Below are positions 42,389 to 51,884 of a stretch of DNA of 64,000 nucleotides, in pieces. Under the pieces are notes generated by a model that saw only the letters and a program-made list of their open reading frames with translations, made no database searches and was not told the origin of the DNA. This DNA is from Priestia endophytica DSM 13796 (GTDB lineage: Bacteria > Bacillota > Bacilli > Bacillales > Bacillaceae_H): positions 186,001-250,000 of the forward strand of contig NZ_FOXX01000005.1 of the NCBI RefSeq assembly GCF_900115845.1, given 5' to 3'. Each line of letters starts with the position of its first letter. The first letter of the stretch is position 1. Made by a program: the position numbers and the translations under genes.

Positions 42389-44746
42389 ATGGTAAAAACG
42401 ATCCGAAAAGCAGCTGTCATTGGTTCAGGTGTAATGGGGTCAGGAATTGCTGCTTTACTTGCAAACGTAGGTATTCAAACACTCCTCTTAGACGTCGTAC
42501 CAAACGAGCTCACGGAAGCTGAAAAGAAGAAAGGGTTATCTAAAGATGATGATGAAGTGCGAAACAGACTAGCGAAAACATCGTTAGAGCAGTCTTTAAA
42601 AAGAAAGCCAGCTCCTTTTACGTCAAAGAAAAATGTCGACTTTATAACGATTGGAAATACTGAAGACCATTGGAATGAATTAAAAACATGTGATTGGATT
42701 GTTGAAGTTGTCGTAGAGAATCTACAAGTAAAGAAACAAGTGCTTCAAAACATTGATAAAGTGAGAAAGAAAGGAAGCATTGTAAGTTCTAACACATCAG
42801 GAATTTCTGTTCATGACATGTCGGAGGAGTGCTCACAAGATTTTAAAGAGCATTTTCTAGGCACTCACTTTTTTAACCCACCTCGCTACCTCAAACTATT
42901 AGAAATTATTCCAACAAAAGAAACAAAACCAGCTATTGCTCAATATATGAAAGACTTTGGTGAAGAAGTACTAGGCAAGAAAGTAGTGTTTGCCAAAGAC
43001 ACGCCAAACTTTATTGCCAATAGAATTGGCACATATGGATTACTTGTAACAGTAAGAGAGATGAACAAAAGTCAGTTAAATGTTGGAGAAGTCGATTCTC
43101 TGACAGGTCCTCTTATTGGAAGACCAAAAAGCGCAACATTTCGAACGCTTGATGTTGTCGGGTTAGATACATTTGCACACGTTGCACACAATGTATTTCA
43201 GCATGTAGATGGAGAAGAAAGAGAGCTTTTTACCATTCCACCTTTTATGGAAGCGATGTTAGAAAAGGGCTTGTATGGAAGTAAAGCAGGAAAGGGTTTT
43301 TATAAAAAAGAAGGAAAAGAAATTCTTCAATTAAATACTGATACACTTCAATATGAACCACGTCAAAAGTTCCCGCTGACAGATAAAAGTAAAGGCAAGA
43401 AGAAAGATATGAAAGCGCTTTTATATTCATCCAACAGAGAAGATCAATTTCTATGGAACATCATTAGCCCTGTATTGCTTTACTCTGCCCATCTTGTGTC
43501 ACAGATTGCTGACAATATTATCGACATTGATGAAGCAATGCGAGCCGGGTTCGGATGGAAGAAAGGTCCATTTGAGCTATGGGATGAGCTTGGTGTAGAA
43601 GAGACCGTCGCCAAAATGAAAAACGAAGAAAAAACGGTTCCAAGCTGGGTTGAAGAAATGCTTGAAAGTGGATTCACTACTTTCTATAAGCAAACACCTG
43701 AAGCTCTGCTCTATTTTAAAGAGAGTGAGTACGAAGTAAAAGAGAGAGAGGAAAAAAGGATTCATCTAGCGAGTCTTGAAAAAACAAACGTACTTCAGAA
43801 AAATAGCGGTGCTTCTTTACTCGATATGGGGGACGATGTGCTTTGTTTACAATTTACATCACCGAACAATGCAATTGGTCTTGATATTATCGACATGATC
43901 CACAAAGGTATTAATGAAGCAGAGCGAAATTATAAAGGGCTCGTTATTGGAAATCAAGGAAAAAACTTCTGTGTTGGCGCCAATCTTGCCATGATGCTAA
44001 TGGAAGCGCAGGACGATAACTATGAAGAAATCGACTTTGTTATCTCCAAATTTCAAGGAGCAATGCAGCATATCAAATATAGCCTTGTACCTGTCGTAAC
44101 TGCTCCATTTTCCATGACGCTTGGTGGAGGAGCGGAAGTTTGTTTGCCTTCTGCCCATATTCAAGCTGCAAGTGAAACATATATGGGGCTTGTAGAAGGC
44201 GGAGTTGGTCTTATTCCTGGTGGAGGAGGAAGTCAAAACCTTTATCAAAAAGTTCTTTCTCAAAATGGGAGCGGAACAGATCTTTTAAAAGTAGCTTCAC
44301 ACGTTTTCGAAACGATTGCGATGGCAAAAGTTTCGACTTCTGCTCGTGAAGCGGGGGAGCTTGGTTTTCTAAATCCGCAAGATAAAATCACGCAAAATGA
44401 AGAATTTCTACTCTATGATGCAAAGCAAGCAGTCATTCATCTTTCTTCCGATTATCGTGCGCCTTTACAGCAAAAGATTCCGATTGTTGGAGAGAGCGGT
44501 TATGCTACGCTTTTACTTGGAGCGCAAAGCATGAAATACTCTGGGTATATTTCTGATCATGATTTGAAAATTGCTAAAAAGCTCGCGTTTGTGATTGCTG
44601 GTGGGAGACTACCTTTTGGTACAAAAGTTGATGAACAATACTTATTAGATTTAGAACGTGAAGCTTTTTTAAGCCTGATTGGAGAGCTAAAGTCACAGGA
44701 GAGAATGCAGCATATGCTTTTGAAAGGCAAACCATTGCGTAATTAG
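42389..44746 (+). CDS. fadN: FadN, 3-hydroxyacyl-CoA dehydrogenase / enoyl-CoA hydratase
   Basis: 785 residues, bifunctional beta-oxidation protein. NAD-binding dehydrogenase domain first (IGSGVMGSGIA near residue 12; catalytic HFFNPPRYLKLLEI), 3HCDH C-terminal domains about 195-420, then a crotonase-type hydratase domain from about 480 (NQGKNFCVGANLAMM, GGGAEVCLPS, GVGLIPGGGGS). Unlike E. coli FadB, the hydratase is at the C-terminus. ATG 42389 follows GGAGGG; a TTG upstream is rejected. Confidence 0.94.
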   Translation: MVKTIRKAAVIGSGVMGSGIAALLANVGIQTLLLDVVPNELTEAEKKKGLSKDDDEVRNRLAKTSLEQSLKRKPAPFTSKKNVDFITIGNTEDHWNELKTCDWIVEVVVENLQVKKQVLQNIDKVRKKGSIVSSNTSGISVHDMSEECSQDFKEHFLGTHFFNPPRYLKLLEIIPTKETKPAIAQYMKDFGEEVLGKKVVFAKDTPNFIANRIGTYGLLVTVREMNKSQLNVGEVDSLTGPLIGRPKSATFRTLDVVGLDTFAHVAHNVFQHVDGEERELFTIPPFMEAMLEKGLYGSKAGKGFYKKEGKEILQLNTDTLQYEPRQKFPLTDKSKGKKKDMKALLYSSNREDQFLWNIISPVLLYSAHLVSQIADNIIDIDEAMRAGFGWKKGPFELWDELGVEETVAKMKNEEKTVPSWVEEMLESGFTTFYKQTPEALLYFKESEYEVKEREEKRIHLASLEKTNVLQKNSGASLLDMGDDVLCLQFTSPNNAIGLDIIDMIHKGINEAERNYKGLVIGNQGKNFCVGANLAMMLMEAQDDNYEEIDFVISKFQGAMQHIKYSLVPVVTAPFSMTLGGGAEVCLPSAHIQAASETYMGLVEGGVGLIPGGGGSQNLYQKVLSQNGSGTDLLKVASHVFETIAMAKVSTSAREAGELGFLNPQDKITQNEEFLLYDAKQAVIHLSSDYRAPLQQKIPIVGESGYATLLLGAQSMKYSGYISDHDLKIAKKLAFVIAGGRLPFGTKVDEQYLLDLEREAFLSLIGELKSQERMQHMLLKGKPLRN

Positions 44747-44762
44747 AAGGGGGAGTAGGACT

Positions 44763-45941
44763 GTGAGAGAAGCAGTTATTGTAGCCGGAGCAAGAACACC
44801 TGTTGGAAAAGCGAAAAAAGGATCATTAGCAAACGTAAGACCTGATGACCTAGGGGCCCTTGCTGTGCAAGAAACGTTGAAAAGAGCAGGCGGATATAGT
44901 GGTGAAATTGATGATCTCATTATAGGATGTTCGATTCCAGAAGCAGAGCAAGGGTTAAACTTAGCGCGAAACATTGGGGCTTTAGCAGGGTTACCGTACA
45001 CCGTTCCAGCGGTTACGATCAATCGATACTGCTCATCTGGATTACAAACGATTGCGTATGGCGCAGAGAGTATTATGCTTGGAAAAGCGAATGCAGTATT
45101 AGCAGGAGGCGTAGAATCAATGAGCCTTGTGCCGATGATAGGGCATGTGACACGATTGAATGCTCGCCTAGCGGAAGAAAAACCGGAGTATTATATGGCA
45201 ATGGGGCATACAGCTGAACGAGTTGCCGATAAGTATGGCATTAGCAGAGAAGATCAAGATGCCTTTGCTGTAAGGAGTCACCAAAAAGCAGCAAAAGCAA
45301 TACAGGAAGGTAAATTTAAAGATGAAATAGTACCTGTTGAAGTGCCGATAAGAACGGTGGATGAACATCATAAATGGAATGAGAAGAAAGTGTTGTTTAG
45401 CAAAGATGAAGGAGTACGTCCTGGAACAACAATGGAGGCTCTTAGTCATCTTCGCCCAGCTTTTGCCTTGAATGGTTCGGTGACAGCAGGAAATGCATCT
45501 CAAACAAGTGATGGGGGAGCAGCTGTCTTTTTAATGAATCATGAAAAGGCGAAAGCAGAAGGTCTTAAACCAATGGCCAAATTCCGTTCATTTGCTGTTG
45601 GGGGAGTTCCGCCTGAAATCATGGGAGTTGGTCCTGTTGTTGCTATTCCAAAGGCGTTGAAGCAAGCTGGTCTGTCGTTGAGTGATATTGGGCTATTTGA
45701 ATTAAATGAAGCATTTGCATCACAAGCCATCCAGATTATTAGAGAGCTGGGGATAGATGAGGAAAAAGTAAACGTAAATGGAGGAGCGATTGCGCTTGGT
45801 CATCCACTTGGATGTACAGGAACAAAACTAACTCTATCACTTTTGCATGAGATGAAGCGAAGAGGAGAACAATTTGGCATTGTTACAATGTGTGTTGGTG
45901 GTGGCATGGGAGCAGCTGGGGTTTTCGAACTTTTAGCATAA
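44763..45941 (+). CDS. fadA: FadA, acetyl-CoA acyltransferase (3-ketoacyl-CoA thiolase)
   Basis: 392 residues, thiolase. The acyl-enzyme cysteine is in TINRYCSSGLQTIA (near 90), the NEAFASQ block follows, then HPLGCTG, and the catalytic C-terminal Cys in CVGGGMGAA. Cleaves 3-ketoacyl-CoA to acetyl-CoA plus shortened acyl-CoA. GTG start after AAGGGGGAG; 16 bases after fadN. Confidence 0.95.
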   Translation: MREAVIVAGARTPVGKAKKGSLANVRPDDLGALAVQETLKRAGGYSGEIDDLIIGCSIPEAEQGLNLARNIGALAGLPYTVPAVTINRYCSSGLQTIAYGAESIMLGKANAVLAGGVESMSLVPMIGHVTRLNARLAEEKPEYYMAMGHTAERVADKYGISREDQDAFAVRSHQKAAKAIQEGKFKDEIVPVEVPIRTVDEHHKWNEKKVLFSKDEGVRPGTTMEALSHLRPAFALNGSVTAGNASQTSDGGAAVFLMNHEKAKAEGLKPMAKFRSFAVGGVPPEIMGVGPVVAIPKALKQAGLSLSDIGLFELNEAFASQAIQIIRELGIDEEKVNVNGGAIALGHPLGCTGTKLTLSLLHEMKRRGEQFGIVTMCVGGGMGAAGVFELLA

Positions 45942-45955
45942 AGGGAGGAAGAGTT

Positions 45956-47740
45956 ATGAAAAGCAAAGGGGAGAAAGTAGTAAAAGGTGGAAGTTTCATT
46001 TTAGAAGATATTGATCCTGCTATGGTATACACCCCAGAAGACTTTACAGATGAACACAAAATGATTGCTAAAACAGCAGCTGACTATATTGACAAAGAAG
46101 TATTAAAAGAGGTGGAGCATCTTGAGAATCATGAGTTTGATCGATCTGTGAAGCTGTTGAAAAAAGCAGGGGATCTTGGGTTGCTTGGCGGAGATATTCC
46201 AGAGGAGTATGGCGGACTTGATCTTGATAAAATCAGCTCAGCCCTTGTAGCGGAAAAGTTTTCAAAAGCAGGTGGATTCTCTATTACTCATGGAGCGCAC
46301 GTTGGAATAGGCTCTTTGCCAATTGTTCTTTTCGGTACAGAACAGCAAAAGCAAACATACTTACCTGAGCTTGCAAGCGGGGATAAGATTGCAGCATATG
46401 CTTTAACAGAACCTGGATCTGGTTCTGATGCCCTTGGTGCCAAAACAACGGCACGTCTAAATGAAGAAGGGACACATTATCTTTTAAATGGTGAAAAGCA
46501 GTGGATTACAAATGCAGGATTTGCCGATCTTTTTATTGTATATGCGAAAGTAGATGGAGAGCATTTTACCGCATTTATTGTAGAACGAACAGCAGAGGGA
46601 GTTTCAACAGGCCCAGAAGAAAAGAAAATGGGAATCAAAAGTTCATCAACAAGAACCCTTATTTTAGAAGATGCTAGAGTTCCTAAAGAAAATGTGTTAG
46701 GGGAAATTGGCAGAGGACATATCATTGCTTTTAATATTTTAAATATTGGCCGCTATAAATTGGGGGTTGGAGCGATTGGAGCTTCAAAACATGCCTTTGA
46801 GCTTGCTGTAAAATATACAAATGAGCGAAAACAATTTAAAACAAAGATTTCACAGTTCTCTTTAACAAAGGAAAAGCTGGCAACAATGGCAGCTAAGATT
46901 TATGCAACAGAAAGCTCTGTTTATCGAACAGTGGGGCTTTTTGAAGAGAGAATGGGATCCTTAAACGAAGAGGAAAGAAAAGACGGTGGAAAAGTAGCGG
47001 CTTCAATTGCTGAATACGCTATTGAATGTTCACTAAATAAATTCTTTGGTACAGAAGTGCTTGATTATGTTGTTGATGAAGGGTTGCAGCTTCACGGTGG
47101 CTACGGATTTATGGAAGAATACGAAATTTCACGGCTTTATCAAGATTCACGCATTAATCGGATATTTGAAGGCACGAATGAAATTAATCGCTTGCTCGTC
47201 CCAGCAACTTATTTGCGTAAAGGAGTAAAAGGAGAGCTACCTCTATTTGAGAAAGCGCAAGCTCTTCAAGAAGAAATGATGATGACAAGAGCTGTAGAAG
47301 CAGGAGAAGGGCTTCTTAATCAGGAAGAGAACTTAGTGAAGAACGGTAAAAAAATAGCTTTATTAATTCTTGGTCTTATTGCTCAAAAGTATGGAAAAAA
47401 AGCAGCGGAAGAACAGGAGATTTTGGCAAACGCTGCTGATATTATTAGCGAAGTATATGCAATGGAATCTGTTTTACTTCGAACACAAAAGGCCGTGAGG
47501 GCTACTGGTGAAGAGAAAAATCAATTAAAAGTACGTTATACCGAAATCTTTTGCCAAGAAGCATTCCAAAAAATTGAGCATCATGCAAAAGAAACACTTT
47601 CATATGTTGAAGAAGGGGATAGCCTCCGAATGATGCTTTCTGCTTTGCGTAAATTTACGAAATACATCCCCAAAAATATGATTGCTAAAAAAAGAGAAGT
47701 AGCTGAAGTACTAATCGAACAAGAGGAGTTTATTGTGTAA
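45956..47740 (+). CDS. fadE: FadE, acyl-CoA dehydrogenase
   Basis: 594 residues, FAD flavoprotein oxidising acyl-CoA to enoyl-CoA. Acyl-CoA dehydrogenase core about 40-415: YALTEPGSGSDA, NGEKQWITNAG, and the LHGGYGFMEEYEISRLYQD signature with catalytic Glu in FEGTNEINR. An extra helical C-terminal domain (about 430-594) is normal for this long form. ATG 45956 follows GGGAGGAAG. Third gene of fadNAE, followed by a terminator. Confidence 0.95.
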   Translation: MKSKGEKVVKGGSFILEDIDPAMVYTPEDFTDEHKMIAKTAADYIDKEVLKEVEHLENHEFDRSVKLLKKAGDLGLLGGDIPEEYGGLDLDKISSALVAEKFSKAGGFSITHGAHVGIGSLPIVLFGTEQQKQTYLPELASGDKIAAYALTEPGSGSDALGAKTTARLNEEGTHYLLNGEKQWITNAGFADLFIVYAKVDGEHFTAFIVERTAEGVSTGPEEKKMGIKSSSTRTLILEDARVPKENVLGEIGRGHIIAFNILNIGRYKLGVGAIGASKHAFELAVKYTNERKQFKTKISQFSLTKEKLATMAAKIYATESSVYRTVGLFEERMGSLNEEERKDGGKVAASIAEYAIECSLNKFFGTEVLDYVVDEGLQLHGGYGFMEEYEISRLYQDSRINRIFEGTNEINRLLVPATYLRKGVKGELPLFEKAQALQEEMMMTRAVEAGEGLLNQEENLVKNGKKIALLILGLIAQKYGKKAAEEQEILANAADIISEVYAMESVLLRTQKAVRATGEEKNQLKVRYTEIFCQEAFQKIEHHAKETLSYVEEGDSLRMMLSALRKFTKYIPKNMIAKKREVAEVLIEQEEFIV

Positions 47741-47747
47741 TGACTAT

Positions 47748-47786
47748 AAAAAAACAGGGAGAGCGTTCGAGCTTTCCTTGTTTTTT
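47748..47786 (+). terminator. Intrinsic terminator after fadE
   Basis: AAAAAACAGGGAGAGC against GAGCTTTCCTTGTTTTTT with G-U pairs, then A/T-rich sequence. Confidence 0.75.
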
Positions 47787-47844
47787 AATGAAGATTCACG
47801 ATAAAATGAGAAAGAAAATATATGGAATTATGGTGGTGTAATAA

Positions 47845-48201
47845 ATGAGTGTAACAATATATGAATATCCAAAATGCAGTACATGTCGAAATGCAAAGAA
47901 ATGGCTTGATGAACATAATGTGGAATATAACGCCATACATATTGTAGAAAACCCTCCTTCAAAAGAAGAAATTAAGGAACTTTACAAAAAAAGCGGTTTA
48001 GAGCTAAAGAAATTCTTTAATACAAGTGGTAAAAAGTATCGTGAGCTTGGATTAAAAGATAAAGTAGCTTCTGCTTCAAATGAAGAACTTTTTGAACTTC
48101 TAGCTTCAGATGGCATGCTTTTAAAACGACCAATTGTGACAGACGGGGAAAAAGTAACGGTTGGGTTTAAAGATGAGATGTTTCAGAAAGAATGGAAATA
48201 G
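47845..48201 (+). CDS. yusI: YusI, ArsC/Spx-like thioredoxin-fold protein
   Basis: 118 residues of the glutaredoxin-like ArsC/Spx fold. CSTC motif at Cys11-Cys14; later FFNTSGKKYRELGLKD and LLKRPIVTDG are typical of the YffB/ArsC group. Unlike Spx it lacks the RNA-polymerase-contact glycine that can be recognised by eye, so it is more likely a small oxidoreductase. Not expected to be the arsenate reductase here, since arsC is elsewhere. Precedes gcvH. Confidence 0.82.
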   Translation: MSVTIYEYPKCSTCRNAKKWLDEHNVEYNAIHIVENPPSKEEIKELYKKSGLELKKFFNTSGKKYRELGLKDKVASASNEELFELLASDGMLLKRPIVTDGEKVTVGFKDEMFQKEWK

Positions 48202-48363
48202 AAGGATAATACTTATTGAAAGTTTTTCTTATTTTAGAATGCTTTTAAATAGAAAATATTCTATTTTTACGTTACAATTAAAATAATATGAGAGCGTTTA
48301 TGTGCTCCCTTTGATAACGAATAAAAGTGATAAGAAAATGAACGATGTATGGAGGGAACTAGA

Positions 48364-48744
48364 ATGAGTTTACCAAAAGATTTACGTTATTCAGAAGAAC
48401 ACGAGTGGGTAAAAGTTGAGGGTGACAAAGTAACAATCGGAATTACTGACTTTGCACAATCAGAACTAGGCGATATCGTATTTGTTGAGCTTCCTGAAGT
48501 AGGAGCAACAATTGAAGCGGACGAGCCTTTTGGAAGCGTTGAGTCTGTTAAAACAGTATCTGAGCTGTACGCACCAATTAGCGGAAAAGTAGTTGAAATC
48601 AACGAAAACCTAGATGACAGCCCAGAGTTTGTTAACGAATCTCCATACGAAAACGCATGGATGATTGTTGTGGAGCCTGATAATAAGGAAGATATTGAGA
48701 AATTAATGACTGCAGAAGAATATCAAAAAATGATTTCAGAATAA
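48364..48744 (+). CDS. gcvH: GcvH, lipoyl carrier protein of glycine cleavage
   Basis: 126 residues, hybrid-motif lipoyl domain. Lipoyl-lysine Lys63 in [15 protein letters not shown]. Carries the aminomethyl group between GcvP, GcvT and GcvL, and in Bacillus is also the lipoate relay for lipoylation of other enzymes. ATG 48364 with GGAGGGAAC ahead; the ATG 15 bases upstream would overlap that site. The other gcv genes are not in the window. Confidence 0.95.
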   Translation: MSLPKDLRYSEEHEWVKVEGDKVTIGITDFAQSELGDIVFVELPEVGATIEADEPFGSVESVKTVSELYAPISGKVVEINENLDDSPEFVNESPYENAWMIVVEPDNKEDIEKLMTAEEYQKMISE

Positions 48745-48786
48745 AAATGAGGAATGTTTCCAAAAGGGAAACATTCCTCATTTTTA
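48743..48786 (+). terminator. Intrinsic terminator after gcvH
   Basis: AAAAATGAGGAATGTTTCC and GGAAACATTCCTCATTTTT form a 19-bp stem overlapping the stop codon. Confidence 0.85.
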
Positions 48787-48871
48787 TTCTGAAAAGGGAA
48801 AAATTTCATTTATGAACCCCTCTCTTTCAGGAGAATCTATAATTAGATTCGTCTATAAGGAGTGAAGCTTA

Positions 48872-49117
48872 ATGTTAGAAAAGCGTCATATTGATGTAAC
48901 GGACCGTGTTGTCGGAAAGTATGTAAATGATGAATTGAATTTATACGTTGAAAATGAACCAATCGGTAAGGTGACTGTTAACGAGCAAGGAAAATCAGAA
49001 TATCAGTTAAATAACGGATATCAATATCGCGATAATAAATTTTACCAACATACAGATGTTACAACAGGTAAAGATATGAAGTATACAGATTGTGACAATG
49101 AAGAAGGTTGGTGCTAA
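48872..49117 (+). CDS. yusG: YusG-like protein (DUF2553)
   Basis: 81 residues, acidic, tyrosine-rich, beta-strand-like, ending CDNEEGWC. Fits the YusG family that follows gcvH in Bacillus. No membrane segment, no known function. RBS AAGGAGTG. Own terminator. Confidence 0.78.
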   Translation: MLEKRHIDVTDRVVGKYVNDELNLYVENEPIGKVTVNEQGKSEYQLNNGYQYRDNKFYQHTDVTTGKDMKYTDCDNEEGWC

Positions 49118-49143
49118 AAAGCAGCGGGATTCCGCTGCTTTTT
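49117..49143 (+). terminator. Intrinsic terminator after yusG
   Basis: AAAAGCAGCGG and CCGCTGCTTTT around four bases. Confidence 0.85.
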
Positions 49144-49268
49144 CTCTTAAAGAAAGCATTTTATAAAATTAAATATGAAGAAACAGGGGAAAAGACGTGA
49201 GAAAGCGAATATTGTATACTAAAGGATAAATGGATATTGGTGTACATTCTAACAAACAGGTGATGACA

Positions 49269-49616
49269 ATGGTAGAAGGTATGGATAAGGTAATTATTGT
49301 TGAAGGAAGATCGGATAAAAAAAGAATTGAAAACATTATTAGAGAACCGATTGAGATTATTTGTACAAATGGCACGCTTAGCGTTGCCAAACTTGATGAA
49401 ATTATTGATGCAACATTCGACAGAGACGTCTATATATTAGTCGATTCAGACGATGCTGGTGATAAGCTTAGAAAACAATTTCGTCGTGAATTTCCTGAAG
49501 CAGAACATCTTTATATTGATCGAGCCTATCGAGAAGTAGCTGCTGCACCAAGAAACCATATTGCGACCGTGTTGTTGAGTGCTAATATTGATATCAACAC
49601 AGAATTTTTAGTTTAA
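49269..49616 (+). CDS. yusF: YusF, stand-alone TOPRIM protein
   Basis: 115 residues, a single TOPRIM domain: the Glu of IIVEGRSDKKRI and the metal-binding DSDDAGDKLR pair are intact. This group includes small primase-like and RNase M5-like proteins that process nucleic acid phosphodiesters. The start is uncertain: ATG 49269 follows AGGTGAT, while an upstream in-frame ATG at 49230 would add 13 residues. Ends 15 bases before yusE. Confidence 0.78.
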   Translation: MVEGMDKVIIVEGRSDKKRIENIIREPIEIICTNGTLSVAKLDEIIDATFDRDVYILVDSDDAGDKLRKQFRREFPEAEHLYIDRAYREVAAAPRNHIATVLLSANIDINTEFLV

Positions 49617-49631
49617 AGGATTTGGTTAACG

Positions 49632-49952
49632 ATGCAGGAATGGACAGAAGAGATTGTAAATGAAAATATAAACAAAGACGGATATCGCTTTCTCTATTTT
49701 TACACACCACTTTGTGGAACATGTCAGCTTGCAAAGAAGATGCTTGAAGTAAGTGAGAAAGTGCTACCAGATGTAAATATTGGAGCAGCTAATTTAAACT
49801 ATATGCCAAATAAGGCAAGTGAATTTAAGATAGAAAGTGTGCCATGTTTGCTCATTTTGAAAGATGGGAAATTAGAGGAAAAAGTATATGCTTTTCATTC
49901 AGTTGAAAACATTATTGGAAAATTAGGCTCTTATGAAAGTGCTTTACGCTAA
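49632..49952 (+). CDS. yusE: YusE, thioredoxin-like protein
   Basis: 106 residues, thioredoxin fold with the redox site YTPLCGTCQLAK (Cys28, Cys31) and the conserved cis-proline loop VPCLLIL. CGTC is atypical compared with the CGPC of thioredoxin. Cytoplasmic; substrate unknown. Likely co-transcribed with yusF. Confidence 0.82.
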   Translation: MQEWTEEIVNENINKDGYRFLYFYTPLCGTCQLAKKMLEVSEKVLPDVNIGAANLNYMPNKASEFKIESVPCLLILKDGKLEEKVYAFHSVENIIGKLGSYESALR

Positions 49953-50101
49953 TGTAAAGCACTTTTTGACATATTTCTTAGGAAATAAAGGTGTTGCGAC
50001 ATTGTTTGAAGTTTAAGAAAAGAGATTGTCGAGAAAAAGAACAAGGAACAGGAAAAAAAAGAGAGAACTTTAACAATACGAGAAAAAAGGAGTGTAAGCG
50101 G

Positions 50102-50467
50102 ATGAAACTAAAAACATTAGTTCACAGTTTTATGAAACGCCTTACTAAAAGCGCTCACTTACTGCCGTTAATGGGAGACGAATATTTTGTTATTTCTCTT
50201 CAAGATGAAACAGATTCCTATTCCTTGCTTATTTCAAAAGACGAGCAAATTGTTGTGTCTGGATTAGTTCAACAAGCAAACGTTCGGATTCAGGGTGATA
50301 ATAAAAGTTATTATGATTTGCTACTAAGTTTAGAAGCTTTGCAGAAGCTAAGTAAACAGCAACAAGTGGTTATAGAAGGTAGTTTTGCAGATGTTCTGAA
50401 AGCTGAAATGTTGATTAAACTGGCTACAAAAGAGCAAAAAGGAAAAGTTGTACAGTTAGCCTCATAG
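50102..50467 (+). CDS. yusD: YusD-like conserved protein
   Basis: 121 residues. A basic N-terminus (MKLKTLVHSFMKRLTKS) followed by a compact alpha/beta domain with YFVISLQDETDSYSLLISKD and a C-terminal helical stretch, resembling a small SCP2-like fold. Named by position (between yusE and the metNIQ leader, as in B. subtilis). ATG 50102 follows AAAAAAGGAGTG; the longer reading from 49991 has no ribosome binding site. Function unknown. Confidence 0.7.
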   Translation: MKLKTLVHSFMKRLTKSAHLLPLMGDEYFVISLQDETDSYSLLISKDEQIVVSGLVQQANVRIQGDNKSYYDLLLSLEALQKLSKQQQVVIEGSFADVLKAEMLIKLATKEQKGKVVQLAS

Positions 50468-50502
50468 CAAAAAATAGAAATGTTATCACTGTTGAAAATT
50501 AT

Positions 50503-50531
50503 TTGACATTATTTATGATAGGTGCTACAAT
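50503..50531 (+). promoter_or_regulatory. Promoter of the metNIQ leader
   Basis: TTGACA at 50503-50508, 17-base spacer, TACAAT at 50526-50531. Confidence 0.75.
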
Positions 50532-50570
50532 CACTCTCGTAACTTCTAATCGTTTAATTAAATATTGCAA

Positions 50571-50684
50571 CTCTTATCAAGAGAGGTGGAGGGACTGTGC
50601 CCGATGAAGCCCGGCAACCGTCAGATAATCTGAAAAGGTGCCAATTCCTGCAAAGCCGTGTAATACGACTTTGAGAGATGAGAG
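50571..50684 (+). promoter_or_regulatory. SAM-I (S-box) riboswitch aptamer
   Basis: P1 pairs CTCTTATC (50571-50578) with GATGAGAG (50677-50684). Between them are AAGAGAGGTGGAGGGACTG, the CCGATGAAGCCCGGCAACC core, and AAGGTGCCAATTCCTGC, all S-box hallmarks. S-adenosylmethionine binding would stabilise P1 and allow the terminator at 50703 to form, turning off metNIQ when methionine is plentiful. Confidence 0.95.
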
Positions 50685-50702
50685 AGAGGCTTGAACATAC
50701 AC

Positions 50703-50738
50703 AACCTTTCTGCTCGTCGTGCAGAAAGGTTTTTTATT
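50703..50738 (+). terminator. Riboswitch expression-platform terminator
   Basis: AACCTTTCTGC and GCAGAAAGGTT, followed by TTTTTATT; lies between the S-box aptamer and metN. Confidence 0.9.
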
Positions 50739-50858
50739 ATGCTGAAAAGATTCTGTTTGGGGATACTATCCTTCATTACTAGGCCTCTTTATCGGAAAAA
50801 ACTGACTTTTTAAACGATAAATAAGAATAACTGACAGATCGAAGAAGGTGAATACACA

Positions 50859-51884
50859 ATGATTACATTGAAGAACGTCAACAAGACATACAAAACGAAA
50901 TCAGGTGAAGTTGTAGCAGTCAAAGACGTAAATCTCGAAGTTGGAAAGGGAGAAATCTTTGGGATTATCGGTTACAGCGGAGCCGGAAAAAGTACGATGG
51001 TTCGACTTTTTAACGGCCTTGAGAAGCCTACAAGTGGGGATGTCGTAGTAGCAGATAACAACATTGGTCATATAAAGGGCGAACAGCTCCGAAAAGCTCG
51101 TCAAGAAATAGGAATGATCTTTCAACATTTCAATTTATTATGGTCTCGAACTGTACGTGATAATATTTCGTTTCCTCTTGAAATTGCTGGAGTACCGAAG
51201 AAAGAGAGACAAAAAAGAGCAGAGGAGCTCATTAAGCTTGTTGGGCTTGAAGGGCGCGAGAAAGCTTACCCTTCTCAATTAAGTGGAGGACAAAAACAAA
51301 GGGTTGGAATTGCGAGAGCACTTGCTAACAATCCAAAAGTTCTTCTTTGTGATGAAGCCACTTCAGCACTTGATCCTCAAACAACAGATTCAATTTTAGA
51401 TTTACTTGTAGACATTAATAAAAAATTAGGACTAACAATTGTCCTCATTACGCATGAAATGCACGTTATTCGCAAAATTTGTCATCGTGTAGCGGTGATG
51501 GAGAGCGGAAATATCGTAGAGCATGGTGAAGTATTAGAAGTCTTCCGCAACCCACAGCAGAACGTAACGAAACGTTTCGTTAAGCAAGTAGCAGAAGCAG
51601 AAGATGCTTCTGAAACAATCTCTACTTTAGTAGAACGCTATAAGAGCGGACGAATTGTACAGCTCACATTTATTGGAGATGATGCGGAGCAGCCGCTTAT
51701 TACTCAGCTTATCCGAAAGTTTGATATTGCGGTAAACATTGTACAAGGGAAAGTGTCTCAGCTCCAAGACGGCGCGTACGGTACACTATTTATCCATCTT
51801 GATGGAAATGAAGAAGAACTAAACAAGGCATTAGCCTTTTTGCAACAAGAGAACATCGAAGTAGAGGTGATCAATCATGTTTAG
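50859..51884 (+). CDS. metN: MetN, methionine importer ATPase
   Basis: 341 residues: ABC ATPase (Walker A GYSGAGKST, signature LSGGQKQR, Walker B VLLCDEATSALDP) plus the C-terminal NIL regulatory domain (about 265-340) that binds methionine and inhibits transport. Under S-box control. Overlaps metI by eight bases. Confidence 0.95.
   Translation: MITLKNVNKTYKTKSGEVVAVKDVNLEVGKGEIFGIIGYSGAGKSTMVRLFNGLEKPTSGDVVVADNNIGHIKGEQLRKARQEIGMIFQHFNLLWSRTVRDNISFPLEIAGVPKKERQKRAEELIKLVGLEGREKAYPSQLSGGQKQRVGIARALANNPKVLLCDEATSALDPQTTDSILDLLVDINKKLGLTIVLITHEMHVIRKICHRVAVMESGNIVEHGEVLEVFRNPQQNVTKRFVKQVAEAEDASETISTLVERYKSGRIVQLTFIGDDAEQPLITQLIRKFDIAVNIVQGKVSQLQDGAYGTLFIHLDGNEEELNKALAFLQQENIEVEVINHV

Noticed and set aside
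47845-48201. Second arsenate reductase
   Set aside because: ArsC/Spx-like fold with CSTC but near gcvH and not linked to ars genes; matches YusI instead.
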